Assembly (NCBI GenBank): GCA_944387075.1
Contig: CALXDO010000032.1
Coordinates: 1-40,875 of the forward strand
Direction of reading: 5' to 3'
DNA length: 40,875 nucleotides
From: an uncultured Oscillospiraceae bacterium
Lineage (GTDB): Bacteria > Bacillota > Clostridia > Oscillospirales > Oscillospiraceae
The translations under genes and the position numbers were made by a program. This document shows positions 7,801 through 16,075 of the stretch, piece after piece (position 1 is the first letter of the stretch; each line of letters begins with the position of its first letter). The notes under the pieces were generated by a model. That model did not search any database. It saw only the letters and a list, made by a program, of their open reading frames with translations, and was not told the origin of the DNA.

Positions 7801-8241
7801 GTCGAGAGCATCCTCTCCGGCTCCATCTTTGACCGTGTGTCATCCGCTTTGCAGAACCTGGTTGCCAGCTCTAAACAAGTGGCGGTCTTTGAGTTTACGG
7901 CGACCCGCAACGGCGTGGAGGTGCAGCCCAGCAGCCCCTTGCAGGTGGTATTTGACATCCCCTCCCACCTGACGGCCGACCATCTGAAGCTGTTCTATGT
8001 GGCGGAGGATGGCTCTACCGAAGAGCTCCCCATTACCGTCAACAAGGACGCCAACACCGTCACCGCCAACCTCAACCATTTCAGCACCTATGTGTTGGCC
8101 AACGTCACCCCCGCACAAGGGGACAGTGACACCCCGGCTACCGGCGATGGCAGCTCCCTGACGCTGTTTGTGGCCGCTCTGGCTGTCTCCTCCCTCTTGC
8201 TTGGTGCCGCTGTGGTGGTGCGCAAGCGTGCTGCAATGTAA
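4879..8241 (+). CDS. Large surface protein: NPCBM, transglutaminase-like and Ig-like domains
   Basis: A 1120-residue exported protein. Order: signal peptide (to about 35); NPCBM-type carbohydrate-binding domain (about 40-190); Ig-like domain (190-270); a domain with a putative papain/transglutaminase triad, C449 (AVCGG), H475 (GSHAW) and D492 (KTD); Ig-like domain (545-640); second NPCBM-like domain (642-795); Ig-like domain (800-880); a Pro-Thr-Glu repeat stalk (881-934); a ZU5-like domain (950-1075); then TPATGD (1085-1090), a hydrophobic helix and RKR. The tail is a variant LPxTG sortase signal with Thr replacing Leu. Whether the triad is catalytic, or the domain is a binding fold, is unknown. 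A GGAGG site precedes the ATG. Likely a wall-anchored glycan-binding factor. Confidence 0.82.
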   Translation: MKVKHKSIVSCGLVLSGVLAAFGVELYNTTQAQASTAAVDVALSSLTPTAANCQTFLKNQDSSGNPLSLLQDGVEVGYDTGLLTVPASNSYASLSFLDVQENGYQSFETDIGLHSSVRETGGEVEFKIFADGVQVYTSGVVTNTTPAQHVEIDLTEVAVLQLVVDAKGSNANDLAVWGDAHFTKTENAPYLAVDDLEFNQSWQVTKENLLEYVVAKDADGNDISHNVTYQTNYNGQASGTYSITYTATDDAGHSHSRTVDLVVTGEDYTQELSLERLKQPWASYLYHGRGTLSTQGKKAWDLILTKILDFDSSQWKLINRWGEEVYAVDVDLQAHNIFTTKNELTALGSMFMDDEPRTFILKDWGCDVTTKDGLASHVTMWVKKSQADQYDAMLLKIEGNAQNMLAKYQPDMTEAQGLYYVSNAYKSWLKYGNGGQLLSDSLGNGTAVCGGNARGYIYLSQRLGSKSVWGRSGSHAWSFTKLVDTTYWFKTDLLSGEFLAPGKDGEGNLSVGGNFKNRHYQWFVFGSVQYDKSMLRYPSVWVELNQPEVLLPAGTSYDLYAYISNYGSIFDADFAKENIQIAVDKMDADGNLLKANLRSFPTSGSSDALCAGYYRVTYTITDQGKTNSNRLTVRVTGEPSVSMAYTDRAEASSGSGVQNPLGLWDGSGEKWYENGMYINNGGYVTYNVEGKDYKYVSFDFGIKNSVRDNVNWGSNGKVAAKVEITTTEGTQIIYQGATLGWYTKYEHILLPLPDNTLSVTIWSLDKGAGNGHAGIGGLTFFQDSGRVESVPEENPPALSATSIEIFDNASFDAYSAFTGVDREDGTFPLTPDNFVVDELPQVGGKYVSGTHQLNYRLTDTDGNVTTGVITVHVVETAEEITPTPTPEPTPVPTPEPSPEPTPVPTPEPTPEPTPVPTPEPTPVPTPVPTPEQPDAQPQPQPNPGTGVEVDTQQAQTNVGMGNAQVVFPGGTVIQVESILSGSIFDRVSSALQNLVASSKQVAVFEFTATRNGVEVQPSSPLQVVFDIPSHLTADHLKLFYVAEDGSTEELPITVNKDANTVTANLNHFSTYVLANVTPAQGDSDTPATGDGSSLTLFVAALAVSSLLLGAAVVVRKRAAM
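7519..7677 (+). repeat. Pro-Thr-Glu codon repeat (protein stalk)
   Basis: Tandem units of six and twelve bases encode TPEPTPVP-type repeats, residues 881-934 of the surface protein. Such stalks hold domains away from the wall, and the copy number may vary by slippage. Confidence 0.9.
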
Positions 8242-8434
8242 CCTTTCCCCTGCCAAGGCGCAAAACGCCCTCTTTGAACGAAACCTGCCACATCGGCAAG
8301 CCTACGCCACCAGGGGACATGATGGGTTCCACACGCATTCTGAACCAGACGGACAGGGTCCGCAGCCCAAAGACACCTGGTAGTATCCCTAAGAATCCCC
8401 CTGAATTTGTCTGCTCGCGCCCCATAAATTGGTA

Positions 8435-8463
8435 TTGCCTTTATTTCCTCCCTTTCCTATAAT
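8435..8463 (+). promoter_or_regulatory. Promoter of the chemoreceptor gene
   Basis: TTGCCT (8435-8440), 17 bases, TATAAT (8458-8463), some 60 bases before the start. The preceding 8242-8434 holds only a weak GGCG/CGCC hairpin (8257-8269) followed by CTCTTT that may end the surface-protein transcript. No gene seen there. Confidence 0.75.
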
Positions 8464-8521
8464 ATCCATATCCGGGAGAGGTTCCACGGAATACCTGTAT
8501 ACGAGGAAGTAGGTGCGATGT

Positions 8522-10495
8522 ATGAAGCTGGGCATTGTTCAAAAACTGATGATTGGTATACTGCTGCCCTTAATTCTGATTTTAGGCATCATTGGCGTAC
8601 TGCTGGGCCGTACAAGCTCCGGCATTGTGGAAGAGTTGGTGAGCGAAAACCTCACCGCTCAGACCACCGCCGCTGCCAACCAAGTAGATGCGTTTTTCCA
8701 GAAATATTATGGGGTGGCGGAAATGCTGTCTCAGTCCGGGGTGGTGGTCCATGTGGTGTCTGACACCGCCAAGCAGCAGCTGGCAGACTCCACCTATTAC
8801 GCCGACCTACTGCAGGAACTGCGCTCCACCCAGTCCAATTATCAGGATGAGGTGCTCAGCACCTGGCTGACGGACCTGGGTGCCGGCGAGGTACTTCTCA
8901 GCGACGGCAGCCACATTTCGTCCACAGAGATGGACTTTACCACCCGTGAGTGGTATCCCATGGTGATGGAACAAAAGCGCACCGTTCTCACCAGTGCCTA
9001 CACCGACAAAGCCACCAACGCCATGGTGGTGACCATAGCCAGCCCTGTTCTGATCAACGATCAGGTGGCAGGCGTTGTGGGCATTGATTTGGATATTTCC
9101 CGCCTTGGTAAAACCCTGAGCCAGATGGTCGTGGGAGAGAACGGTTACATTACCCTGTATGACTGTGTGGGAAGCATCGTCTATCACCCCAATTCCGAGG
9201 TGTTGGGCCAAAAGATTTCCGATGTCTCCTACTCTCAAAACATGGAGGATGCCCTGCTCAACCAAAAGAATGTGCAGGGTATGCCCTATACTCGTGATGG
9301 CACCCAATACTATGGCAGTACTGTACATCTTTCCGATCTGGACTATCAGGTTTTAGGTGTACTGCCTACGGCAGAATTCACCAATCAAGTGGCCGGAACC
9401 ATTCGGCTGGTGGTGGTCAGCTTCCTCCTCTGTGCCGTTCTTTTGGCTGTTGCGGTCACGTTCCTGGCCATCTCCCTGACCCGCCCCCTCAAGCGGCTGT
9501 GCAGGGTGGCCGATCAACTGGCCGATGGTCAGCTGGATGTGGAATACTCCGTCCAGGGCAATGATGAAATCAGCCAGGTGGGCCGCTCCACCCTGCACAT
9601 TGTGGAACGACTGAAAACCTACATTGCCTACATCGACGAGCTCTCCCATGTGCTGGAGCAGGTGGGAGATGGTAATCTGGTGTTCCAGCTTCAGTATGAC
9701 TATCAGGGCGACTTCGCCCGGCTGAAAACCGCTCTGCTGAACATCCAGCACCACATGTCTGCCACACTGTCCGGCATTACCCAGTCTGCATTGCAGGTAA
9801 ATGTGGGTGCCGAACAGATTGCCAGCGGTGCTCAAGCTCTGGCTCAGGGGTCCGCCGAACAGGCCTCTTCGGTTCAGGAACTGTCCGCCACCATCCAAGA
9901 ACTCAACCAACAGACCAACGAGGGTTCTGAAAAAGCGGTGGAGATGAGCCACCATCTGGAGCAGGTCAAGCTTCAGATGGACAACAGCAACCAGCAGATG
10001 AAGGCCATGATGCAGGCAATGGAGGAGATTACCCGTCAGTCCAGCGCAATTGGCCAGATCATCAAGACCATTGATGATATTGCCTTCCAGACCAATATTC
10101 TTGCCCTCAATGCTGCCGTGGAGGCCGCTCGTGCGGGCAGCGCCGGCAAGGGGTTTGCCGTGGTAGCTGATGAAGTGCGCTCCCTGGCCGCCAAGAGTGC
10201 CGACGCCGCCAGGGACACCAACGAACTCATTGCCCGCTCCATCCAGGCGGTCAACCAAGGGGAATCCATTGCCACCCAGACCGCCCAAAACCTGGTTTCT
10301 GTGTCTGCTTCCACCAACCAGATTGTAGCCTCCATTGCCCAAATTGCCGAAGCTTACCACCAACAGGCTCACCGGCTGGAGGAAATATCCACCGGCGTAG
10401 ATCGGATTTCCAATGTGGTGCAGACCAACTCCGCCACCGCCGAACAAAGTGCCGCTGCCAGTGAGGAACTGGCAGGTCAGGCTAGTTCCATGTAG
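8522..10495 (+). CDS. Methyl-accepting chemotaxis protein, C-terminal tail cut by an amber codon
   Basis: A 657-residue transmembrane chemoreceptor. It has a first membrane helix (about 10-32), an extracellular Cache sensor (about 35-280, with [19 protein letters not shown] and [11 protein letters not shown]), a second helix (about 292-316), HAMP (to about 370) and the coiled-coil signalling domain with the conserved hairpin tip [20 protein letters not shown]. The frame ends at TAG (10493-10495) just after [13 protein letters not shown]. The same frame continues AQVAHFRLPDSGEVPAAHS to TAA at 10553, which looks like the normal receptor end. A single CAG-to-TAG change would explain it. The signalling domain itself is complete. 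GTG at 8513 is an alternative start. Confidence 0.92.
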   Translation: MKLGIVQKLMIGILLPLILILGIIGVLLGRTSSGIVEELVSENLTAQTTAAANQVDAFFQKYYGVAEMLSQSGVVVHVVSDTAKQQLADSTYYADLLQELRSTQSNYQDEVLSTWLTDLGAGEVLLSDGSHISSTEMDFTTREWYPMVMEQKRTVLTSAYTDKATNAMVVTIASPVLINDQVAGVVGIDLDISRLGKTLSQMVVGENGYITLYDCVGSIVYHPNSEVLGQKISDVSYSQNMEDALLNQKNVQGMPYTRDGTQYYGSTVHLSDLDYQVLGVLPTAEFTNQVAGTIRLVVVSFLLCAVLLAVAVTFLAISLTRPLKRLCRVADQLADGQLDVEYSVQGNDEISQVGRSTLHIVERLKTYIAYIDELSHVLEQVGDGNLVFQLQYDYQGDFARLKTALLNIQHHMSATLSGITQSALQVNVGAEQIASGAQALAQGSAEQASSVQELSATIQELNQQTNEGSEKAVEMSHHLEQVKLQMDNSNQQMKAMMQAMEEITRQSSAIGQIIKTIDDIAFQTNILALNAAVEAARAGSAGKGFAVVADEVRSLAAKSADAARDTNELIARSIQAVNQGESIATQTAQNLVSVSASTNQIVASIAQIAEAYHQQAHRLEEISTGVDRISNVVQTNSATAEQSAAASEELAGQASSM

Positions 10496-10619
10496 GCACA
10501 GGTGGCTCACTTCCGTTTGCCGGACAGCGGAGAGGTGCCTGCCGCTCATTCATAACCCCAGAACACAGAAGAGCATTTGGCCAACTGGGCCCCATTTCCC
10601 ATATTCCCATCCACCCTCT

Positions 10620-10651
10620 GTACCCCCGAACGCTCCGGCGTTCGGGGGTAC
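10620..10651. terminator. Perfect hairpin between convergent genes
   Basis: GTACCCCCGAACGC and its complement form a 14-bp stem with a TCCG loop, between the chemoreceptor and the convergent permease genes. No T-run follows on either strand, so its efficiency is uncertain. Confidence 0.5.
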
Positions 10652-10657
10652 TTCGCG

Positions 10658-11008
10658 TCATCGGGCAAAGAGTTCTTTCACCCCCACATAGAGCAGCAGC
10701 ACCCCAAACAGGCGGCGCAGTAGCCCCACCTCCAGCTGACCGGCCAGGGCCGCGGCAGCGAAAGCCGCCGGAATCCCAGTCACCGCACACAAAAGCACCC
10801 CACGCCACGCCACCAGCCCCTTTTTGCTGTGGCCAAACAGGGCAGGCGGGGCGCAGGTGAGAAAGTACAGGAGATTGATGCCCCCGGCCTGGTATTGCCC
10901 CACCCCTGCCACGGCGGTGAGGTAGAGCATCAGCAAGGTGCCGCCTCCCACGCCGCAGCCGCTGAGGATGCCCGTGACCAATCCCACCAGGAATCCAACC
11001 ACATTCAT
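10658..11008 (-). CDS. TauE/SafE-family permease, half-size, second gene
   Basis: A 116-residue membrane protein with about four helices, equal to half of a normal TSUP (TauE/SafE) anion exporter. The family signature is visible at the start: VGFLVGLVTGILSGCGVGGG. Start and stop of the two half genes overlap as ATGA, so both should be made in equal amount and pair as a heterodimer. TSUP proteins move sulfite, sulfoacetate, thiosulfate or related small anions; the substrate here is unknown. A longer frame begins at 11071, but the overlap and the family N-terminus favour 11008. Confidence 0.82.
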   Translation of the reverse strand: MNVVGFLVGLVTGILSGCGVGGGTLLMLYLTAVAGVGQYQAGGINLLYFLTCAPPALFGHSKKGLVAWRGVLLCAVTGIPAAFAAAALAGQLEVGLLRRLFGVLLLYVGVKELFAR

Positions 11009-11364
11009 ATCAGCAACACCGCCCGCATCCCTCCATACAGCATCAAAAGCCCAAAGCCCCGGTGGAGCCACTTCACCGGGATGCGGTCAAACACCCGCCC
11101 GGAGACCAGGCCCCCCACCAATCCGCCGGCCAGATAGGGCAGAGCCTGAGCCACGTCCACCCCCCCGCCCATGGCGTAGCTGACCAGAGCCGCCGCAGAC
11201 AGGAAAAACACCACCGCCACCGAGGTGGCAAAAGCCCGGTGCTGCTCCATCCCCAGCCAGCCGATGAACAGCGGCACCAGAAACAGCCCCCCGCCTGCTC
11301 CGAAAAAGCCGTTGGCCAGCCCAGCCAGCAGGCCGGTGATCATGTATTTGGTTCCATCCTTCAC
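11005..11364 (-). CDS. TauE/SafE-family permease, half-size, first gene
   Basis: A 119-residue membrane protein beginning at GTG (11364), after AGGGTGA. It carries the same internal-repeat signature as its partner: LLAGLANGFFGAGGGLFLVP. It corresponds to one half of a TSUP transporter, and the downstream half overlaps it by four bases. Upstream ATGs in this frame lie inside the terminator hairpin of the preceding gene and are unlikely starts. The two adjacent halves probably reflect the ancestral duplication of this family rather than a frameshift, because the overlap keeps both initiation and termination signals intact. Confidence 0.82.
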   Translation of the reverse strand: MKDGTKYMITGLLAGLANGFFGAGGGLFLVPLFIGWLGMEQHRAFATSVAVVFFLSAAALVSYAMGGGVDVAQALPYLAGGLVGGLVSGRVFDRIPVKWLHRGFGLLMLYGGMRAVLLI

Positions 11365-11410
11365 GTCATCACCCTGGGTTAGTGTGTGCAATCCTCCCGG
11401 TTTCATGCAA

Positions 11411-11453
11411 AAAAAGCATTGCTCCCGCCCATTGGGCAGGAACAATGCTTTTT
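11411..11453 (-). terminator. Rho-independent terminator of the 1462-residue surface-protein gene
   Basis: A long stem of about 19 paired bases with two G-U pairs, built on AAAAAGCATTG/CAATGCTTTTT. Reading leftward it ends in a T-run and begins seven bases past the stop codon. The A-run on the other side makes it potentially bidirectional. Confidence 0.88.
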
Positions 11454-11459
11454 GTAGCA

Positions 11460-14400
11460 TCAGCCGCGGCGGCGCACCAGCCACAGGGCTCCAGCGGCCA
11501 CGCAGGCCACCACGCCCACCGCCGCCACCGCCAGGATGACGGGGGTCATGACAGTGCCCGACTGGGCCTGCTGCTCCTGGGCGGGCTCTTCCGGCTCCGG
11601 AGTGGCGGAGGGCTGCACAGACTCCGCCTCTTCCTTCTCCTGGCCCTCCCCAGACTCCGGGGTCTGCTGGGGCTGGGGGGTAGGGGCCTCGTCCTTGGCC
11701 CCAGCGGTGTTCTGGCTGCCAGTACCAGGTGCGGGGGCGGTCTGCTGGTTGCCCACACCCGCCTGTCCGCTGCTGGATGTATTGTCGGACGTGTTGCTGG
11801 AAGTCCCGTTGGAGGTGCCGCTGTGGGTTCCGTTGGAACCTCCCTGGCTGCCATTGCCGCTCTGGCTTCCACCAGTGGAGGGCTTGCTGACCTCCTCATC
11901 GGGAGTGACAGGGGTCTGGCTGCCCTCGTCGGTGGAGGGCTTCTCCTCCACCGGGGGAGTCTCCACGGGGGGCACGTCCTCAGGGGCCTTGGCCAGCCAG
12001 TCCACCACCACTGTATGCTCAAAGGTGTAGCCTGTCTCCTTCAGTCGCATCTGGAAGGTATAGGTGCCGTTTTCCGTGACGGTGAACACATTGCCGCTGG
12101 CAGCCTGACCGTTGACCGCCAGAACCTCCACCGCATTGGGGTCGATGTTCAGGGTGAGGGTGGTCTCCCCCTCCCCGTCCGCCACCGTGAGCAGCTGGTC
12201 GTCCTCCGGCTTGGTGGGGTCCATCCAGGACACCGTGGCGGTGTAGGTGCTCTCATTTCCCGCCGCGTCCCGGATGGTAAAGGTATAGCTGTGGTTGTCC
12301 TCAAAGACATGGACGCCCTGGGAGCCGTCCACAAACTCCACGTCTTCACTGAGGTTTTCCAGGGTGACGGTGACGGGCTGGTTGGTCCATCCCTGGTAGG
12401 AATAGTGCAGCTCGCCGGTGGGAGCCTGCTTGTCTATCCAGGTCACTTGAGCCTCCAGGGTCTGGGCCACGCCGTTGGCGTCGGTGTAGTGGAAGGTGTA
12501 GGTGCCGTTGTCGTCAAAGACGTACTCGGTGACCTCCGCCTGACAGCCCTGGGGCAGAACCAGGGTGGCGGTAACGGGCTGGTTGGTGGGAGCCTGGGTG
12601 GAATAGGTCACCTGGGCCTGGGAGATATAGGACTGAGTGGTGTCCACATAGAAGTTCAGCATTTTACCGCTGAAATACTTGTCCTTTTCAAAGGCGTTGT
12701 TGTAATAGGTCTCGGTGGCCACCACCTTTACATACCGGGCCGCCACCGGCTGAGGCAGGACAATTTCCTTCCACTGGGCGTTGTTCTGCAAGCCCTGGAA
12801 GGTGTGGGCCAGGGTCCAGCTCTCCCCGTCCAGGCTGACGTAGACCTCTCCCGACTTGAGCCGCCCGTTCTGCCCGCCGCCGGGCAGGTAGGTGAGCTTG
12901 GACAGGTAGCGCACCTGATCCAGCTTGACGGTGTAGAACTTCCCATCGTCGGCGGCGCCAAACTTGGTGTGCCAGGCGGTGTTGCCGTTGCCGTCGATGA
13001 AGTTGGCCGCGGCGTGGTCGGCACTGGTGCTCTGCTGGGAGGAGAAGTCCACCAGGGTCACGTTTTGAAGCTGGAGATAGGTCTGCTGGGGCGTGTCGGT
13101 GGCGGCGTGGAAGGTGTAGGTGGTCTCAGGGCCCTGTAGATACACCCCGTGGGCCTTGTAGCGCACCCGCACCTCCACATCCCCGGCAAAGCGGGTGGTA
13201 CTGTCCAGGCCAGACTGGTAGTCCTGCCAGGACTTGCCCCCGTCCACACTGTATTCCATGGAAGCGGTGGAGCCCAGGAACAGGTCCTCGTCGTCGTTTT
13301 GGTACACCTTGGAGGGCTGCACCGCCGTCCCCTCCTTGATGTCAATGGTATAGGTGGTCTCTACGCCCACCAGTCCCACCACAATGTCGTGCTCCGCGGT
13401 CACCCGCTCCAGCTGCTGGGGGGTTAGGGTGATGATGTGGTCGGGGGTGTAGGGCACCTCCTGTCCGTTTACCATGTGCTTTTCCCAGGTCTCGCCCCCG
13501 TCCAGAGAGTAGCGCACCATAAACTCATACTGGTCGTAGCTCTCGTGGAGGACGATGGCGTTGGCGTGCTCCCCGTCAAAGGAGAAAGTGGCCAGCTCCA
13601 CCCCCTGGCCCAGCAGGGAATTGGCGATCTCCCGGCAGGCGTCAGGCTGGAGACTTTCCGCAGCGGTAGCCTTGGAGGCCCGCTGGAGGGCCTGGGTTTT
13701 GAGGGTATTGACCTCCACCACCGCCAGATTGTCCGACATGTGGGGAGTAATGAGCCCCAGCAGGTCCACCATGACAGCGGGATAGTAGGTATAGGCCTCC
13801 ACCACCTGCTTGGCCAGAGCCAGCCACTCCTCATTGGTGGTGTTGGCGTCCGCCCGATAGGACTGGATCAGGCCATACATGCCATCCAGGTTGAAATCCA
13901 TCTCGGCCAGGCAGCGGTTCAAAGCCGCCTCGTGGAGATCACTTCCGATGGGGTAGGCCCCCGCCAGGAAGTTGGCATACATGGACTCCAGGTACTGGTC
14001 ATAGTCGTTGAGGGCTGCCTGGGCCAACAGAATATAGGTGGTGTTGTTCTTGTTGTAGTTGATGTAGTCCATGCAGCCCCAGCCCAGCAGCAGCCGGGCC
14101 TCGGTGGAAATGGTGCTGCCCCAGCGGGAGTAGGACTTGGCCCAGCCGCCCACGTTGTTCCAGATGGTCCAAATGCCGTCCCCATCCTGGTTTTCCGTGT
14201 ACACCAGATAGGCCTCATGCTGGGGCTGATAGGTGTTCACCGAGGGGATGCCGTGCACCTCGTTGAGGTTCATGCCCATACCGGAAATGCCCCAGCAGAT
14301 GCCGCCCTTCTCCATCATCATCCACAGGCGGAACAGGTTTTGCACCCCGTAGGACACGCCAAATCGGACAAAGTCATACTTGGCATCCCACATCTCCAGG

Positions 14401-15848
14401 TTATCCTGGCTGTAGAATTTGGCGTCGTCGTACCAGGTGTTCGTATAGTTGACGAAGCTGTATCCATTCAGCCGCTTGTTCAGATCCTGGTATCGGCTCT
14501 CGGAGTACTCCCGCAGCCACTGGATTTCGCTGTCGTCCATCTTGGCGTCCATCACATAGCGCACCAGCTCCATAGGATAGGTGCGGAACTCCTCTTTCCG
14601 GGCAAAGTAGCCGTTGTCATACAGGGACTTCATGGCGGTGTACTTGGCCACCGGGTCAGAGGAGACAGAGTTTCCGCCGTAGTTGACCATGTAGGTCTTG
14701 ATGTCCCGGCAGTAGGCCACCGCCGTAGCCAGCATCATCTTCTTGTAGACGTAGGCGTCCCCGCTGTTCCCCACCTGGTCCTGGGCCACCTGGTACAGGT
14801 TCCCCAACGCCATCAGCGTCTTGCCCGAGGAGCCGTTGAACAGGGAGCCGGCCTCCAAAAACAGCTGCAAGGCATCGGTATCCGACAGCAGCCAATCCAG
14901 AGCCACACCCACGTTGGGCTGGGCCTTGACGGCGGCCTGGATGGTCTGATAGCCCATGCGGCTGACAAACTCCCGGCGCAAAATCACATCCCGATGATGG
15001 GCCAGATTCTCCTCCACCCCGTAGGCGGTCAGGATGGCGTCGTACTCGGCCACGGTCTCCAGCCCGTTATATCCTTCGCTGGAAATGTCGTAGCCGGGAG
15101 CCAGCAGCCGCAAGTCGCCGTACACCGAATGGTCGTTGCCGTCGGCTCCGTTGTCCAGGGCGGTGAGCTTGATGTACCGATACTGAGACACATCCAAATT
15201 CACATACACGGCGTTGTCTGAGGCCTTGACCACCCCGGTCTCATAGACCTGGGTCCACTGGCCCTTGTCCTGGGAGACGGAGACGGTAAACTTGACCCCG
15301 TTCCCCTTGCCGTTCTGGCTGTAGTCCACCCCAAAATACCCGGACAGGGTGGTAAATTCGTCGGTATAGGTACTAATATCGTAAATCAGTTCCGATTTGG
15401 CATGGGCGCCCACCCCCTTGGGGAAGGGGATGACCTCGCCGTCCACCTTCAGCTGGATGGTGTTGCCGTTGGGCGCTTTGTCGGGGGAAATGCTCCCGTG
15501 TTTGCTCCAGGACTCCGGCTCTTGAACCACATCGGACAAAAACAGATAGTTCTGGGTCGCCTGGATGGCCAAGACGGAACTGCCCGTCTCCGGCCCCCAG
15601 AGCTGAGACTCCCCGGTCTGGGTGTCCACCGGGCCGGTGTACTCCCCCAGCTCCACCGTGCTGTCCAGTCCAGCCGCCGCCATCATGTCCGCAGCGTTCA
15701 CCACCGAAGAGGTGGTATCCAATCGGATGCTGTCCATCTTCTCCTTCTGCCCGTCCGTGTCCACGGTCCAGGCGTAGCCCAGCACTCCTGTGCCCGTGAG
15801 CAGCAGCAGGCCGGCCAACATTCCACTTAACACTCTCTTTGTCTTCAT
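11460..15848 (-). CDS. Giant membrane-anchored surface protein: NPCBM, papain-like and discoidin domains
   Basis: A 1462-residue exported protein. Order: signal peptide (cut after GYA, about residue 26); NPCBM domain (about 85-250); a large helical region (255-840) with GGICWG (C518), QPQHEAYL (H544) and TIWNN (N564), spaced like a papain/transglutaminase triad; a discoidin (F5/8 type C) domain (about 925-1075, with YVSLDGESW and ARYVKVVATE); three Ig-like repeats (1080-1330); a Ser/Thr/Gly/Pro/Glu linker (1340-1425); one membrane helix ending RRRG. No LPxTG motif is seen, so it is membrane-anchored rather than sortase-linked. Probably a host- or diet-glycan-binding protein; enzyme activity is speculative. 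Ribosome site GTGAGG precedes the ATG. Confidence 0.82.
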   Translation of the reverse strand: MKTKRVLSGMLAGLLLLTGTGVLGYAWTVDTDGQKEKMDSIRLDTTSSVVNAADMMAAAGLDSTVELGEYTGPVDTQTGESQLWGPETGSSVLAIQATQNYLFLSDVVQEPESWSKHGSISPDKAPNGNTIQLKVDGEVIPFPKGVGAHAKSELIYDISTYTDEFTTLSGYFGVDYSQNGKGNGVKFTVSVSQDKGQWTQVYETGVVKASDNAVYVNLDVSQYRYIKLTALDNGADGNDHSVYGDLRLLAPGYDISSEGYNGLETVAEYDAILTAYGVEENLAHHRDVILRREFVSRMGYQTIQAAVKAQPNVGVALDWLLSDTDALQLFLEAGSLFNGSSGKTLMALGNLYQVAQDQVGNSGDAYVYKKMMLATAVAYCRDIKTYMVNYGGNSVSSDPVAKYTAMKSLYDNGYFARKEEFRTYPMELVRYVMDAKMDDSEIQWLREYSESRYQDLNKRLNGYSFVNYTNTWYDDAKFYSQDNLEMWDAKYDFVRFGVSYGVQNLFRLWMMMEKGGICWGISGMGMNLNEVHGIPSVNTYQPQHEAYLVYTENQDGDGIWTIWNNVGGWAKSYSRWGSTISTEARLLLGWGCMDYINYNKNNTTYILLAQAALNDYDQYLESMYANFLAGAYPIGSDLHEAALNRCLAEMDFNLDGMYGLIQSYRADANTTNEEWLALAKQVVEAYTYYPAVMVDLLGLITPHMSDNLAVVEVNTLKTQALQRASKATAAESLQPDACREIANSLLGQGVELATFSFDGEHANAIVLHESYDQYEFMVRYSLDGGETWEKHMVNGQEVPYTPDHIITLTPQQLERVTAEHDIVVGLVGVETTYTIDIKEGTAVQPSKVYQNDDEDLFLGSTASMEYSVDGGKSWQDYQSGLDSTTRFAGDVEVRVRYKAHGVYLQGPETTYTFHAATDTPQQTYLQLQNVTLVDFSSQQSTSADHAAANFIDGNGNTAWHTKFGAADDGKFYTVKLDQVRYLSKLTYLPGGGQNGRLKSGEVYVSLDGESWTLAHTFQGLQNNAQWKEIVLPQPVAARYVKVVATETYYNNAFEKDKYFSGKMLNFYVDTTQSYISQAQVTYSTQAPTNQPVTATLVLPQGCQAEVTEYVFDDNGTYTFHYTDANGVAQTLEAQVTWIDKQAPTGELHYSYQGWTNQPVTVTLENLSEDVEFVDGSQGVHVFEDNHSYTFTIRDAAGNESTYTATVSWMDPTKPEDDQLLTVADGEGETTLTLNIDPNAVEVLAVNGQAASGNVFTVTENGTYTFQMRLKETGYTFEHTVVVDWLAKAPEDVPPVETPPVEEKPSTDEGSQTPVTPDEEVSKPSTGGSQSGNGSQGGSNGTHSGTSNGTSSNTSDNTSSSGQAGVGNQQTAPAPGTGSQNTAGAKDEAPTPQPQQTPESGEGQEKEEAESVQPSATPEPEEPAQEQQAQSGTVMTPVILAVAAVGVVACVAAGALWLVRRRG

Positions 15849-15987
15849 AGGACCTCACTTCATTTTGGATTTTTTCAGGGCATAGTTTAGGCCCGTCACA
15901 CAGCGCACCACGGCGTTGGGACAGGCCCGTCTATCTCCCATGTAGGTTGACAAATAATCACTTATACAAGACTTTATCAACAGTTTG

Positions 15988-16016
15988 ACAATATCATAAA
16001 CAAGAACAATTGTCAA
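15988..16016 (-). promoter_or_regulatory. Promoter with overlapping dyad before the giant surface-protein gene
   Basis: On the minus strand TTGACA (16016-16011), 17 bases, TATTGT (15993-15988). The dyad TTGACAAT (15985-15992)/ATTGTCAA (16009-16016) covers both hexamers, and a further TTGACAA lies at 15947-15953. The roughly 130-base leader (15849-15980) holds no clear riboswitch. Confidence 0.7.
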
Positions 16017-16075
16017 TAAGAAGAAATTTTTTCCTCTCAAGAGGGACTGCTCCACACAGCCCCTCTGGACGTGTG

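Noticed and set aside
11382..15221. Long plus-strand open frames opposite the giant surface protein
   Set aside because: They are antisense shadows. The minus-strand gene has signal peptide, domains, promoter, ribosome site and terminator.
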